From NCBI RefSeq assembly GCF_023823125.1, contig NZ_CP090949.1, positions 186,001 to 250,000 on the forward strand: 64,000 nt of DNA. The letters run 5' to 3'. This DNA is from Erythrobacter aurantius. GTDB lineage: Bacteria; Pseudomonadota; Alphaproteobacteria; Sphingomonadales; Sphingomonadaceae. A model generated the notes under the pieces. It did not search any database. It saw only the letters and a list, made by a program, of their open reading frames with translations, and was not told where the DNA came from. Shown here one piece after another: positions 24,375 to 34,065 of this stretch. Each line of letters opens with the position of its first letter. The stretch's first letter is position 1. The translations under genes and the position numbers were made by a program.

Positions 24375-24535
24375 TCAATGCGTCGATGAACAGCGGCGAG
24401 CTGCTGAGGCGGCTGACACTCAAGGCCAGAAACAAAGGGCAGGAATTTGCCCGGAAGATCGCCAGCACCTCCTCACGCCCCGGCAATGCCTGGCGTTCAG
24501 CTCGCGCGCTGTGGCCCGATTTCGGAAGGGATTGA
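24371..24535 (+). CDS. Short g7-position protein, 54 residues
   Basis: A 54-residue basic ORF beginning with ATG at 24371, overlapping the g6 stop by four bases and ending four bases before g8. It reads MINASMNSGELLRRLTLKAR at the start and ends with RSARALWPDFGRD. At this place RcGTA has g7, the head-closure (stopper) protein of about 110 residues. This gene is half that size and I cannot confirm homology. The GC-rich codon use and tight coupling suggest it is real. It may be a truncated stopper or a different small protein. Confidence 0.5.
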   Translation: MINASMNSGELLRRLTLKARNKGQEFARKIASTSSRPGNAWRSARALWPDFGRD

Positions 24536-24539
24536 AGCA

Positions 24540-24932
24540 ATGGAAAACGCCCTGCGCGCAGCCTTGATCGAATGGCTGCGCAATGATCCCGATCTGGCGA
24601 CGATCAATGCGATCGAGGAAGAGGCTCCGCTTAGAGCCAGCGCCCCGTGGCTCGGCATTTCTGCGAGCGCATCGGCAGACTGGGGCACGAAAGACCGCCC
24701 CGGCCGCGAGGTTCGCATCGCACTCGAGCTCGAAAGCCGGTCTGACGAAGCTGGTGGCGACACCACCCTGCTCGCAGCGATCGAACGGCGGGTGCTCGAT
24801 CTGCCACCGTTCCACCCAACCTTCGAACTGGCCTCAATCCGGTTTCTGCGCGCCCGCAGCGAAGCGCGGGAAAACAATCTTCGCGGCGCCTTGCTGGAAT
24901 TCCGATTCCGCATCTTCGCCGTCCAAGCCTGA
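24540..24932 (+). CDS. GTA tail terminator protein, DUF3168 (g8)
   Basis: A 130-residue protein of the DUF3168 family, the tail-terminator or head-tail joining class. The family pattern is ENALRAALIEWLRNDPDL at the N-terminus, SWGT-like substrate region (SADWGTKDRPGREVRIAL), and RSDEAGGDTTLLAAIERRV. It forms the ring ending the tail tube. ATG at 24540 with AAGGGA upstream. Context between g7 and the tail tube protein agrees with RcGTA order. Confidence 0.83.
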   Translation: MENALRAALIEWLRNDPDLATINAIEEEAPLRASAPWLGISASASADWGTKDRPGREVRIALELESRSDEAGGDTTLLAAIERRVLDLPPFHPTFELASIRFLRARSEARENNLRGALLEFRFRIFAVQA

Positions 24933-24953
24933 CAATCACACGGAGACACCATC

Positions 24954-25361
24954 ATGCCCGCACAAAAAGGGTCTGCCTTCCTGCTCAAGATCAGCGATGG
25001 CGCTGCCACGCCCACCTATGAAACGGTTGCCGGTTTGCGCACCACCCAGATGACGATCAACGGCGATGCTGTCGTCGTAACGCACAAACAATCGGGCGGC
25101 TGGCGCGATCTGCTTTCAGGGGCCGGAACCCGCTCGGTTTCGGTCAGCGCCGCCGGCATCTTTCTGGGCAGCGAGGCGGAGCACACTGTTCGCGCCCACG
25201 CCCTTGCCGGAACAATCGATGAATACGAATTGTCGTTCGAGGATGGCGAGCGGCTGCGCGGGAAATTCCTGGTGCAGCGTCTGGATTATTCGGGCGATTT
25301 CAACGGAGAACGAAACTACACGCTCCAGTTGGAAAGCTCCGGCGCTGTGGTCCCAGCATGA
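24954..25361 (+). CDS. GTA major tail tube protein, TP901-1 family (g9)
   Basis: A 135-residue protein of the phage major tail protein TP901-1 family. Clear family sequence: MPAQKGSAFLLKISDGA, VAGLRTTQMTINGDAVVVT, and SGAGTRSVSVSAAGIFLG; C-terminal FNGERNYTLQLESSG. It polymerises into the non-contractile tail tube. GGAGAC is upstream of ATG. It overlaps g10 by four bases at the end. Confidence 0.9.
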   Translation: MPAQKGSAFLLKISDGAATPTYETVAGLRTTQMTINGDAVVVTHKQSGGWRDLLSGAGTRSVSVSAAGIFLGSEAEHTVRAHALAGTIDEYELSFEDGERLRGKFLVQRLDYSGDFNGERNYTLQLESSGAVVPA

Positions 25362-25672
25362 ACCAGCCCGCCAACCGATTGCGCGGCGAAGCGCAATTTG
25401 AGATCGACGGAAGGACTTTCCTGCTCCGCCCCAGCTTCGAAAATCTGGTGCTTGCGGAAGAAGAACTTGGCTCGCTGTTCGCACTCGTGGAACGGGCCGC
25501 CGAAGGAAAGATCACCCTTGCAGAGGTATCGAGCCTTATATGGCATTGCATCCAAGCCGATCCTCGCCCGGAGCGTGAAGCTGTCGGGCGGGAGGTGCTG
25601 AGAATCGGGCTTGTCGCTGCAACCCGGCCCGTGCGCGCAATTCTCTCGCAGGTCCTGCAAGGCCAAGGATGA
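25358..25672 (+). CDS. GTA tail assembly chaperone-like protein (g10)
   Basis: A 104-residue protein of the gene transfer agent family (Phage_TAC_11 type). Family segments: NRLRGEAQFEIDGRTFLLRP, FENLVLAEEELGSLF, and SSLIWHCI. Such proteins are small acidic chaperones for tail assembly; here a separate downstream small gene (25669) probably provides the second component without the frameshift used in many siphophages. ATGA overlaps join g9, g10 and that gene. Confidence 0.85.
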   Translation: MNQPANRLRGEAQFEIDGRTFLLRPSFENLVLAEEELGSLFALVERAAEGKITLAEVSSLIWHCIQADPRPEREAVGREVLRIGLVAATRPVRAILSQVLQGQG

Positions 25673-25866
25673 AGGATTTTGCCGATAGCGTTCCGGTTTG
25701 CTGGGCGCTCGCCGCGCAAGCACTGGGTTGGCGCCCAAATGAATTCTGGGCTGCGACCCCTTCCGAGCTCACCGGCGCAATCCTCCCACCGCAACCGCAA
25801 GTCGGCGGGCTAGCCCCAAACCGCGATCTAATCGCCCAATTGATGGAACGGGATGCCAATGGATGA
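25669..25866 (+). CDS. Phage tail assembly chaperone-like protein, 65 residues
   Basis: A 65-residue protein matching the short tail-chaperone family (TAC_6/rcc01693-like) between g10 and the tape measure gene. Typical features are CWALAAQALGWRPNEFWAAT and LIAQLMERDAN at the end. It overlaps g10 by four bases at the start and the tape measure ORF at the end. With g10 it replaces the gpG/gpGT frameshift pair of lambda; this is inference from gene position. Confidence 0.75.
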   Translation: MKDFADSVPVCWALAAQALGWRPNEFWAATPSELTGAILPPQPQVGGLAPNRDLIAQLMERDANG

Positions 25867-26437
25867 CAATTTCGAAGAGCTGGTCATTGATGTCCGCGCG
25901 ACGACGGACGGTTTCAATGCCGACCTGGAAGCGATGCGCGGATCCCTGGATACGACTCTGATCGACGGGTTTGGACGTGCGGGGCAGGCACTTGAACGCA
26001 GCCTGTTATCCGCCTTGCGTCGTGGCAGTCTGGGCTTTGATGACCTTAAGCGGATCGCCTTCAGTGCACTCGATTCGATCGCCGCCCACGCCCTGCAATC
26101 GGGGCTAAGCTCGATCTTCTCGGGCACGGGCGGCAACGGCGGTCTGGCAGGTCTCCTGGGCCAGTCGTTCGGCGCGCTGCTGGGCCTGCCAGGTCGGGCG
26201 ACCGGCGGCCCTGTATCGCCCGGTCGCGGTTACATCGTCGGAGAACGCGGCCCTGAACTGTTCATTCCGACCAGCTCCGGCCAGATCGCGGCCGCGTCAA
26301 CTATTGGTGGCGGAAGCCGTGATGTTCGCGTCGCGATTCAGCTGAACTCCCCACGCGGAACCGCCGCACCCACCGCGATGCAGCGGTCATCCCGCCAACT
26401 CGCCAGCGCGGTGCGACGCGCGCTTCAGGAACGATAG
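25853..26437 (+). CDS. GTA tail tape measure protein (g11)
   Basis: A 194-residue tape measure protein, short as in GTAs, whose tails are short compared with those of phages. The N-terminus is acidic helical (FEELVIDVRATTDGFNADLE); the centre has glycine-rich hydrophobic helices (GGLAGLLGQSFGALLGL), and the C-terminus has the diagnostic GGPVSPGRGYIVGERGPELF. ATG at 25853 or 25859 could be the start; GGAACGGG supports the first. It overlaps the previous gene by 14 bases. Confidence 0.85.
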   Translation: MPMDDNFEELVIDVRATTDGFNADLEAMRGSLDTTLIDGFGRAGQALERSLLSALRRGSLGFDDLKRIAFSALDSIAAHALQSGLSSIFSGTGGNGGLAGLLGQSFGALLGLPGRATGGPVSPGRGYIVGERGPELFIPTSSGQIAAASTIGGGSRDVRVAIQLNSPRGTAAPTAMQRSSRQLASAVRRALQER

Positions 26438-26449
26438 GAAGGAGCGGCC

Positions 26450-28771
26450 ATGGCATTCTGGCTGGCGCGCGAGCGGCGTAATCAGGAATCAAGCTTCATC
26501 CAGCGGTTCGACCCCCGGTTCTGGACGGTCAACTTTCCCCGCCCGGCAATGGCAAGCGTGGTCACGACTGGTCCGACATCGATGCAGGTCGATGTCGAAT
26601 TGCATCACCGGGGCGAACTGGTCGGATTGATATGGGATAGCGTCGACAGTCTGGATCATCCCTTGCTCGCTTACGAAACCAACCGGGACTACGCGAACAC
26701 GACGCTAAGTTTCCGTTGGCAATCAGAGGGCGTGATCCCGCTTGATGAGGTGAACGGTCCGACACTGACAATCGAGGGGCGCGACGCTGCGGGCAATCCG
26801 CAAACATGGTTCGTGAGGCTCTGGAACTATGCGAGCGGCAGCCCGGCGGATGCCCTTGTAACCCTGCCGTTTTCGCTGCTGGAGGGCGGCTTCACCCTTC
26901 CGGGCACGCCAATCCACCCGCACGATATCGATCGGATGTTCATATCACTGGTGGCCCCCGGCTATGCAGCGGGCAGCGCAGAACTTTTGCCGGAGCGCGT
27001 AAACGGGCGCGTCACGATTTCCCAGATCAATGCCGATGGGCGGTTTGGCATTCTCGAGATCGGCGACGTGCGCTTGCCGGTTCATGGTGAGCGGATCGCC
27101 ACCGCCTATGACGACGGGTACAATCAGACCCCCGCCCGCCTGATCCGCGGGGCAGTCGGCCTCGGCTACCGCGAAGATCTGGTGCACTATGTCGGGATGA
27201 GCCACTTCATGCGGCTCGCCCAACAATCCGGCGCGCTGCTGGCCACAGCTCAGGGCGAAATCTGCACCCCTGCCTCGGAATGGCACCGGAATTTCTTCGA
27301 ATTTGCCAGGATCAATGATCTCGAGGTCATCGCATCCATTTCCTACGAACTGTTCGACGCCTATTGTCCCCAAGCATGGAAGCAGAGGACATGGTCAGGC
27401 GAACCCGCGCTGACTGGCTGGGTGCCGCCCTCGACGCTCCTTTCGCCGGCAAATGCCGAAGCGATGGCATGGCTGCGCGGCAGCACGCTGGGGTTTGTGT
27501 CGCTGCTTGAAGGCGCGGGCCAGCCGGTCAAAATGCAGATTGGCGAGCCCTGGTGGTGGACTTTCGCCGACGGCAGGATCTGCCTGTATGACGCCGCCGC
27601 GCAAGCAGCTTTCGGGGGTTCGCCGGTAGAGATCGCGGATTTGCGCGAACCTCTGGATCCGTCCCAGATCGAATTGCTCGATGCCGCTGGAGCGTTGCTG
27701 GCGCAGTCGACTGCAGCACTGACCGCCGACATCCGGGCCGCAGCGACCACGGGTGCCGAAGTCTTGCTCCTTGCATTCACGCCGACACTCCTCGACCCGA
27801 ACATGCCCGAACTCTACCGGGCAAACCTTCCGGTTGGTTGGGCAGCACTCGCATTCGATCGCTGTCAGATCGAAGACTACGACTGGCTTACAGGCGGCGC
27901 GGACGCGCTCAGACGGGCGGCTTACACCTTCGTCAACACCCGCCTCGGATACCCGATTGAGGACCAGGATTATTTCGCCGGCTTCGTGCTCGATCCGGCG
28001 GACGCTGACTCGCTCTGGGCGCGGATTGATGCGGGCATTGACGAGGCCCGAAAACGCAATGTCCCGAGGCGCTACGTTTGGGCCCAGCCGCAAATCAATC
28101 GGGATGGCTACACCCGGCTGCCGTTTTCAGGAGATGACTTGATGGAAGCGTTTGACGACGTTCTGTATCCATTCCCACTCGGTCGCAGCACTGCTGTCGC
28201 TCCGGAGTTCTCGACTTCGGTGTCAGTAACCGCATCAGGACATGAACGACGAAACTCAGTCTGGACAGACGCCCGTGTTCACTTTGATGTGGGGCCGGGA
28301 ATTCGATCCGAAGACGAGCTTTCCGAACTGATTGCATTCTTCCGTGCGCGGCGGGGCGCAGCCAAAGGGTTCCGGATCACCGATCCGTTTGACCACAGTT
28401 CGAACGGCATGACCGGTACACCGACCATGTCAGATCAATTGCTTGGTATCGGAGATGGCCAGCAGGCTGATTTCCAACTCGTGAAATCATACGGTTCCGA
28501 GCCCGATCCTCAAATCAGACCAATTACCCGCCCCCGGCACGATACGCTTCTCGTCAGCGTCGGGGGAACGCCCAGTCTCGATTGGACCATCGGCGCCACC
28601 GGATTGCTCTCCTTCGCCGTCGCACCGGGCGCGGGAGCTGAAGTCCGTGCCGGGTTCCTGTTCGATGTCCCGGTCCGTTTTGCCGAAGATCGGATCGATA
28701 TTTCCGGTGTGAACTTCACCGCGGGAGAGGCACCGAGCATCCCCCTGATCGAATTGCGGGAAGAAGTCTGA
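26450..28771 (+). CDS. Fused DUF2460 baseplate protein (g12) with large N-terminal module
   Basis: A 773-residue protein. The last ~200 residues are DUF2460, the distal tail protein equivalent to RcGTA g12 (FPLGRSTAVAPEFSTSV and ELIAFFRARRGAAKGFRITD are diagnostic). RcGTA g12 is only about 200 residues, so the N-terminal ~560 residues are additional. They include a beta-rich start (SMQVDVELHHRGELVGLIWD) and a middle part with EIIASISYELFDAYC-like and GEPWWWTFADGRICLYD segments. That could be a TIM-barrel-type module, but I cannot verify this. GGAAGGAG precedes ATG. Its stop overlaps the g13 start. Confidence 0.8.
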   Translation: MAFWLARERRNQESSFIQRFDPRFWTVNFPRPAMASVVTTGPTSMQVDVELHHRGELVGLIWDSVDSLDHPLLAYETNRDYANTTLSFRWQSEGVIPLDEVNGPTLTIEGRDAAGNPQTWFVRLWNYASGSPADALVTLPFSLLEGGFTLPGTPIHPHDIDRMFISLVAPGYAAGSAELLPERVNGRVTISQINADGRFGILEIGDVRLPVHGERIATAYDDGYNQTPARLIRGAVGLGYREDLVHYVGMSHFMRLAQQSGALLATAQGEICTPASEWHRNFFEFARINDLEVIASISYELFDAYCPQAWKQRTWSGEPALTGWVPPSTLLSPANAEAMAWLRGSTLGFVSLLEGAGQPVKMQIGEPWWWTFADGRICLYDAAAQAAFGGSPVEIADLREPLDPSQIELLDAAGALLAQSTAALTADIRAAATTGAEVLLLAFTPTLLDPNMPELYRANLPVGWAALAFDRCQIEDYDWLTGGADALRRAAYTFVNTRLGYPIEDQDYFAGFVLDPADADSLWARIDAGIDEARKRNVPRRYVWAQPQINRDGYTRLPFSGDDLMEAFDDVLYPFPLGRSTAVAPEFSTSVSVTASGHERRNSVWTDARVHFDVGPGIRSEDELSELIAFFRARRGAAKGFRITDPFDHSSNGMTGTPTMSDQLLGIGDGQQADFQLVKSYGSEPDPQIRPITRPRHDTLLVSVGGTPSLDWTIGATGLLSFAVAPGAGAEVRAGFLFDVPVRFAEDRIDISGVNFTAGEAPSIPLIELREEV

Positions 28772-29589
28772 TGCGCGTGTTCTTCGACCGCGAACTGGAA
28801 ACAGCTGCAACCTTCTGGCGCGTCTATCGCAGAGATGGAGTGACGTTCGGCTTTACCAGTCATGATCGCTCGCTTTGCTTTGATGGGCTGGTCCATCGAT
28901 CGGCCCCGGGAATGGTTCCGACTGCCATCCGAATGACAGCCGATTTCTCAGAAGAAAGCGCTGGGGTTGATGGGGCGTTAAGTCATGACTCCATTAGTGA
29001 AATCGATCTCGAAGCCGGACTCTTCGACAATGCGGCGATCGAGATCGGGATCGTCGACTGGAACACGCTGGCCAAGCACTCTGTGTACTGGGGTAAGATG
29101 GGAAAGGTTCAGGGCGGAGGAACCGGCTTCTCGGCCGAATTGAGATCAGCCAAGTACGAACTAGAGCGCGACCTAGTGCCCAGGACCAGCCCCACCTGCA
29201 GAGCCCAGTTCTGTGGCCCGGGCTGCGGGCTGCCAGCGCCGAAATTCACGCACTTGCGGAGCCTTGCAGAGGTGGACGTTGACGCGAACAAAGTTCGTTT
29301 CGACGGACTGGCGGCAGAAAGATTTGTTGATGGTCGAATACGGTTCTTGGAAGGACCTCAGACCGGGATCAGCTTTGGGGTGCTTGGGATTGATTCAGAC
29401 TGGCTGATACTCGACAGACCAATCGACGTTGTTCTGAAGCCAGGAGCAAGGGCCGAGCTGCTTGAGGGATGTGACCATACAATCACGACCTGCACTAGCC
29501 GCTTTGACAATGCGATCAACTTTCGCGGCGAACCATTTCTGCCGGGGAACGATTTGCTGGCGAGGTATGGTCAGCCGGGCTCGTCATGA
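28771..29589 (+). CDS. GTA hub protein, DUF2163 / BR0599 family (g13)
   Basis: A 272-residue protein of the DUF2163/phage BR0599 family. The N-terminal region (FWRVYRRDGVTFGFTSHDRSL) and C-terminal EGCDHTITTCTSRFDNAINF are diagnostic. Cysteines in SPTCRAQFCGPGCGL plus the late CDH and CTS cysteines match the set known to hold an iron-sulfur cluster in the RcGTA hub protein gp13. The start ATG at 28771 overlaps the previous stop by one base. It closes the tail tube and connects to the tip protein. Confidence 0.88.
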   Translation: MRVFFDRELETAATFWRVYRRDGVTFGFTSHDRSLCFDGLVHRSAPGMVPTAIRMTADFSEESAGVDGALSHDSISEIDLEAGLFDNAAIEIGIVDWNTLAKHSVYWGKMGKVQGGGTGFSAELRSAKYELERDLVPRTSPTCRAQFCGPGCGLPAPKFTHLRSLAEVDVDANKVRFDGLAAERFVDGRIRFLEGPQTGISFGVLGIDSDWLILDRPIDVVLKPGARAELLEGCDHTITTCTSRFDNAINFRGEPFLPGNDLLARYGQPGSS

Positions 29590-29996
29590 ATGCGTCGCCA
29601 CTGGGCAAACGGTTCGCCCTTGCAGCGGCAAACCTGATTGGAGTGCCGTTCCGGCTGCATGGCAGGGATCCCTCTAAGGGTCTGGATTGTATAGGACTCG
29701 TTCACGCAGCCTTGGTTGCGATTGACCGTCGGCCAATCACCCCGGAAGGTTACAGGCTACGCAACAGCGATCCATCACGCTGGCTTGGCTATGCCGAATT
29801 GTCCGGCTTTCAGAAAAGCACCGGCGAACTGATGATCGGGGACATCGCCCTGATCGAGCCAGGGATGGGCCAGCTTCACCTGATCATTGCAGATGGAACA
29901 GGCCATTCAGTCCACGCGCACGCAGGACTGGGTCGCGTTGTTCGCGAGCCAATCCCAATCCACACCGCACCGCTGGCGCAATGGCGCCTATTCTGA
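29586..29996 (+). CDS. GTA NlpC/P60 cell-wall peptidase (g14)
   Basis: A 136-residue NlpC/P60 cysteine peptidase. The catalytic cysteine is in KGLDCIGLVHAAL (C35 or so), the catalytic histidine in GQLHLIIADG, and a third polar residue in VHAHAGLGRV. It is thought to cleave peptidoglycan peptides so the tail tube can cross the wall of the recipient. ATG at 29586 overlaps the g13 stop. No separate lysozyme gene exists here for donor lysis. Confidence 0.88.
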   Translation: MNASPLGKRFALAAANLIGVPFRLHGRDPSKGLDCIGLVHAALVAIDRRPITPEGYRLRNSDPSRWLGYAELSGFQKSTGELMIGDIALIEPGMGQLHLIIADGTGHSVHAHAGLGRVVREPIPIHTAPLAQWRLF

Positions 29997-30015
29997 AACC
30001 CTATCGGGAGTTTCC

Positions 30016-32196
30016 ATGGCTACTCTTGTTCTTTCCACCATCGGAGCGGTCGTTGGCGGACCGATCGGCAGCGCAGTTGGCGCGTTTCTAGGCGGGCAAG
30101 TGGACGCCGCGATCTTCGGCGGCGGAAGCCGCGAAGGCCCACGCCTGCGAGAACTATCGGTTACCACATCGAGCTATGGGCAGCCCATCGCCCGACATTT
30201 CGGTCGAATGCGCGTCGCGGGCACTGTGATCTGGTCGACAGACCTGATCGAGACAACTTCGAAGGAAGGTGGAGGCAAAGGGCGACCTTCCACGAAGACC
30301 TACTCCTATTCCGCTTCATTTGCGGTTGCGCTCTCAAGCACGCCAGTCGGCGGGATCGGAAGAATTTGGGCGGACGGAAACCTGCTGAGAGGGGCGGGAG
30401 GCGATCTGAAAGTCGAAGGCGAAATGCGTGCCTATCTGGGCACAGGCGATCATCCTGTCGATCCTCTCATATCGGCATCGATCGGGGCTGCAGCGCCTGC
30501 GTTTCGGGACATCGCCTATGTCATATTCGAGGGGCTGCAACTCGGCGATTTCGGCAACCGAATTCCGGCGCTGACTTTTGAATTGTTCGGCTTGCGCGAT
30601 GACACGGTATCGCTTGATGACCTCGTACCACAGACTGGAGGCGACGGAGGCGGTGTATTGCTTTCACATGCGCGTGGATTTTCTGATGAGGGTGGAGCCC
30701 TGGTCGGATCTCTGAGTGTATTGGAGAATGTATTCCCTTTAATCTGCGCCACAACCCAGGAAGGTTTGCGCTTCGCGGCCAGCGACAATCTTCCTGTCGA
30801 AATTCCAGTGCTGTCAGAGCGGTTCCTTGAGTCTGAGGATGAAGCTCTTGAAGGTGAACGCAAACAGCGAGGCGGATCCTCGGGACGGGAGCCCTTGGCC
30901 CTGCGGTATTATGACGAGGACCGAGACTACCAGCCGAGCGTTCAGCGAGCGCTCGGCATGCGGCAAAGCGGCAGAGAGACTGTTGTCGATATTCCCGCGG
31001 CGATGCAAGCGGCCGGAGCGCGCAGTGTCGCCAATGCAAATGCCAACCGGGCACGCTGGCTTGACGAAAAGATGATCTGGCGCACGGGGGAGTTCGACCC
31101 TCGGATTCGACCAGGAAGTGTGGTGAGAGCTCCTGGGCATGCGGGCTATTGGTTGGTTCGCAGCTGGGAGTGGTTCGATCGCGGGATTGAACTTGCCATC
31201 GAGCGACTGTCGCCTTCAGCGAGCAATGCCGATGCAGGTGATGCCGGCCTCGCAAACCGACCGGTGGATACGATTCCTTCACCCACCACGCTCCGCGCCA
31301 TCGAAGTCCCGCCCGATGGAACCACCCCTCCCTCCTTGCCGATTCTCTATGCTGCAGCATCATCGGCAGAGCCCGGGTGGCGTGGAGCATCTCTCTTTGT
31401 CGAACTGGGCGGCACCTTGGATCGACTTGGCGGGACGTTACCAAATCGAGCGCTGATTGGTGAGTTGGTCGAACCGCTGGGCAGTTCTTTGTCGATGTTG
31501 TTGTCGCCGAACGAAGAACTCGAAATTGATATGATTGGAGACGATCTGACACCCTCCAGCACTGACGTGACCGGAATGGCAATGGGTGCCAATCGCATTC
31601 TTGTTGGCGGCGAGGTGATGCAATTCCTAGAGGCATCGTCGCTTGGTGCGAACAGATGGCGATTGCGTGGTCTGCTTCGCGGCCGCGCAGGCACGGAGGA
31701 TCAAGCAATCGTTGGCCACCCTGCCGGAACATCTGTCGTGTTTCTGGACGATCGGCTCACCCCGCTCGATGCAGCGGTCGTTCCATCTGATCCCAGCACA
31801 CGGATTGCAGCGATTGGGCGTGGCGACAACACGTTGGTCTACTCGACGCTAGCCAATGCGGGATTGTCGCGCAGGCCTTTGATGCCAATTGGTGCACAGG
31901 CAACCAGGGACGTGAGTGGCAACTGGGTTTTCAAATGGGTCAGGCGCGCAAGAGGGCAATGGCGCTGGAATGACGGTTCGGACGTACCGCTAATTGAAGA
32001 ACAGGAGGCCTATCTTGTTGGATACGGCCCGACCGATGCCCCCTATACAGGTTGGTCGGTAAACGAACCAAGCCTCGCACTCTCGCATTCGGCAATGTCA
32101 AATCTATTGGCTGAATATGGCCAGAACCCTCTGTGGGTAAGACAAGTTGGCACCTACGGCCAGTCAGCCCCACTGTTGATCGCTACACTATCTTGA
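30016..32196 (+). CDS. GTA tail-tip protein (g15), shortened
   Basis: A 726-residue tail-tip or host-interaction protein. It begins with a glycine-rich hydrophobic helix (VLSTIGAVVGGPIGSAVGAF), then the phage-tail-3-type core (LSVTTSSYGQPIARHFGRMR; WSTDLIETTSKEGGGKG), and later beta domains with LRGLLRGRAGTEDQAI. RcGTA gp15 is about 1,300 residues and carries a TIM-barrel-like domain that I do not see here. ATG at 30016 with GGGAG upstream; an ORF from 29887 is in a different reading context. It is the longest tip component in the cluster. Confidence 0.85.
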   Translation: MATLVLSTIGAVVGGPIGSAVGAFLGGQVDAAIFGGGSREGPRLRELSVTTSSYGQPIARHFGRMRVAGTVIWSTDLIETTSKEGGGKGRPSTKTYSYSASFAVALSSTPVGGIGRIWADGNLLRGAGGDLKVEGEMRAYLGTGDHPVDPLISASIGAAAPAFRDIAYVIFEGLQLGDFGNRIPALTFELFGLRDDTVSLDDLVPQTGGDGGGVLLSHARGFSDEGGALVGSLSVLENVFPLICATTQEGLRFAASDNLPVEIPVLSERFLESEDEALEGERKQRGGSSGREPLALRYYDEDRDYQPSVQRALGMRQSGRETVVDIPAAMQAAGARSVANANANRARWLDEKMIWRTGEFDPRIRPGSVVRAPGHAGYWLVRSWEWFDRGIELAIERLSPSASNADAGDAGLANRPVDTIPSPTTLRAIEVPPDGTTPPSLPILYAAASSAEPGWRGASLFVELGGTLDRLGGTLPNRALIGELVEPLGSSLSMLLSPNEELEIDMIGDDLTPSSTDVTGMAMGANRILVGGEVMQFLEASSLGANRWRLRGLLRGRAGTEDQAIVGHPAGTSVVFLDDRLTPLDAAVVPSDPSTRIAAIGRGDNTLVYSTLANAGLSRRPLMPIGAQATRDVSGNWVFKWVRRARGQWRWNDGSDVPLIEEQEAYLVGYGPTDAPYTGWSVNEPSLALSHSAMSNLLAEYGQNPLWVRQVGTYGQSAPLLIATLS

Positions 32197-32211
32197 GAAG
32201 GGAGGCGTATC

Positions 32212-32673
32212 ATGGCCAATCCAGTTTTCTTCCCGTCGACTACTCCGAATTTCAATCTGCCAATGCTAATTCCCGGTCAGGCGCAGAAAGAGTTTTTCGT
32301 CAATCAAGCATTTGCGATGATCGACTCTGTGGCAAAGCGCGCCATTCTTGGCTCGATGCAAAATCCGCCTGAGACCCCAGGCGAGGGATCGAGTTATCGC
32401 GTCACAGCACCTGCGACAGGCGATTGGGAAGGCAAGGAAGATGCAATCGCCTGTTACATTGCAGGCGCATGGCAATTTCTTGTTCCATACAATGGCATGA
32501 CCGTTTTCGATCAAGCCGCGGGGCGCATGCTGCATTTCAATGGTACATGGCGCTCGGCGAATGCACCAGCGTCAGCAAGCGGCGGAACACATATCGATCA
32601 GGAAGCGCGACAGGCTCTGGAGCAACTGGTGTCGGCCCTGAAGGCCATCGGAATCTTTGCCGACATTGATTGA
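32212..32673 (+). CDS. DUF2793 domain protein at end of GTA cluster
   Basis: A 153-residue protein of the DUF2793 family, found at the end of alphaproteobacterial GTA and prophage tail regions. The motif TPNFNLPMLIPGQAQKEFFV is diagnostic; AGAWQFLVPYNGMTVFDQAA follows. The function may be host binding or tail-fibre-like; in RcGTA a separate head spike exists elsewhere. GAAGGGAGG precedes ATG. It is the last gene of the rightward cluster. Confidence 0.85.
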   Translation: MANPVFFPSTTPNFNLPMLIPGQAQKEFFVNQAFAMIDSVAKRAILGSMQNPPETPGEGSSYRVTAPATGDWEGKEDAIACYIAGAWQFLVPYNGMTVFDQAAGRMLHFNGTWRSANAPASASGGTHIDQEARQALEQLVSALKAIGIFADID

Positions 32674-32854
32674 TCCACCGCCGGCAAACGAACTGGCCAA
32701 CACGTAAGTTTCCCCGTTTTTAGCCATATTTTAGGCGATCAGACCCTAAACGAGGCATTCTTGCAACAGTTGGGTGGCATTGATTGCTTGCTACTCATCT
32801 GGTGAGAAGTTAGAAACAAAGAGCGCCTCAGACCTAAAGAAGGGGAATCTTAGA

Positions 32855-34009
<1,155 letters not shown>

Positions 34010-34034
34010 GCAACGGCTTCAAGCCAAAATCGAG

Positions 34035-34065
34035 AAAGGGGTCGGAAATTTCCGGCCCCTTTTTC
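34035..34065 (+). terminator. Terminator of the OmpA-like gene
   Basis: AAAGGGGTCGGAAA pairs with TTTCCGGCCCCTTT with one T-G wobble and a tight turn, followed by TTTTTC, 25 bases after the stop codon. Confidence 0.85.

Noticed and set aside
18582..32673. Active prophage
   Set aside because: No integrase, repressor, replication or lysis genes and no flanking att repeats seen; gene order is that of a GTA.
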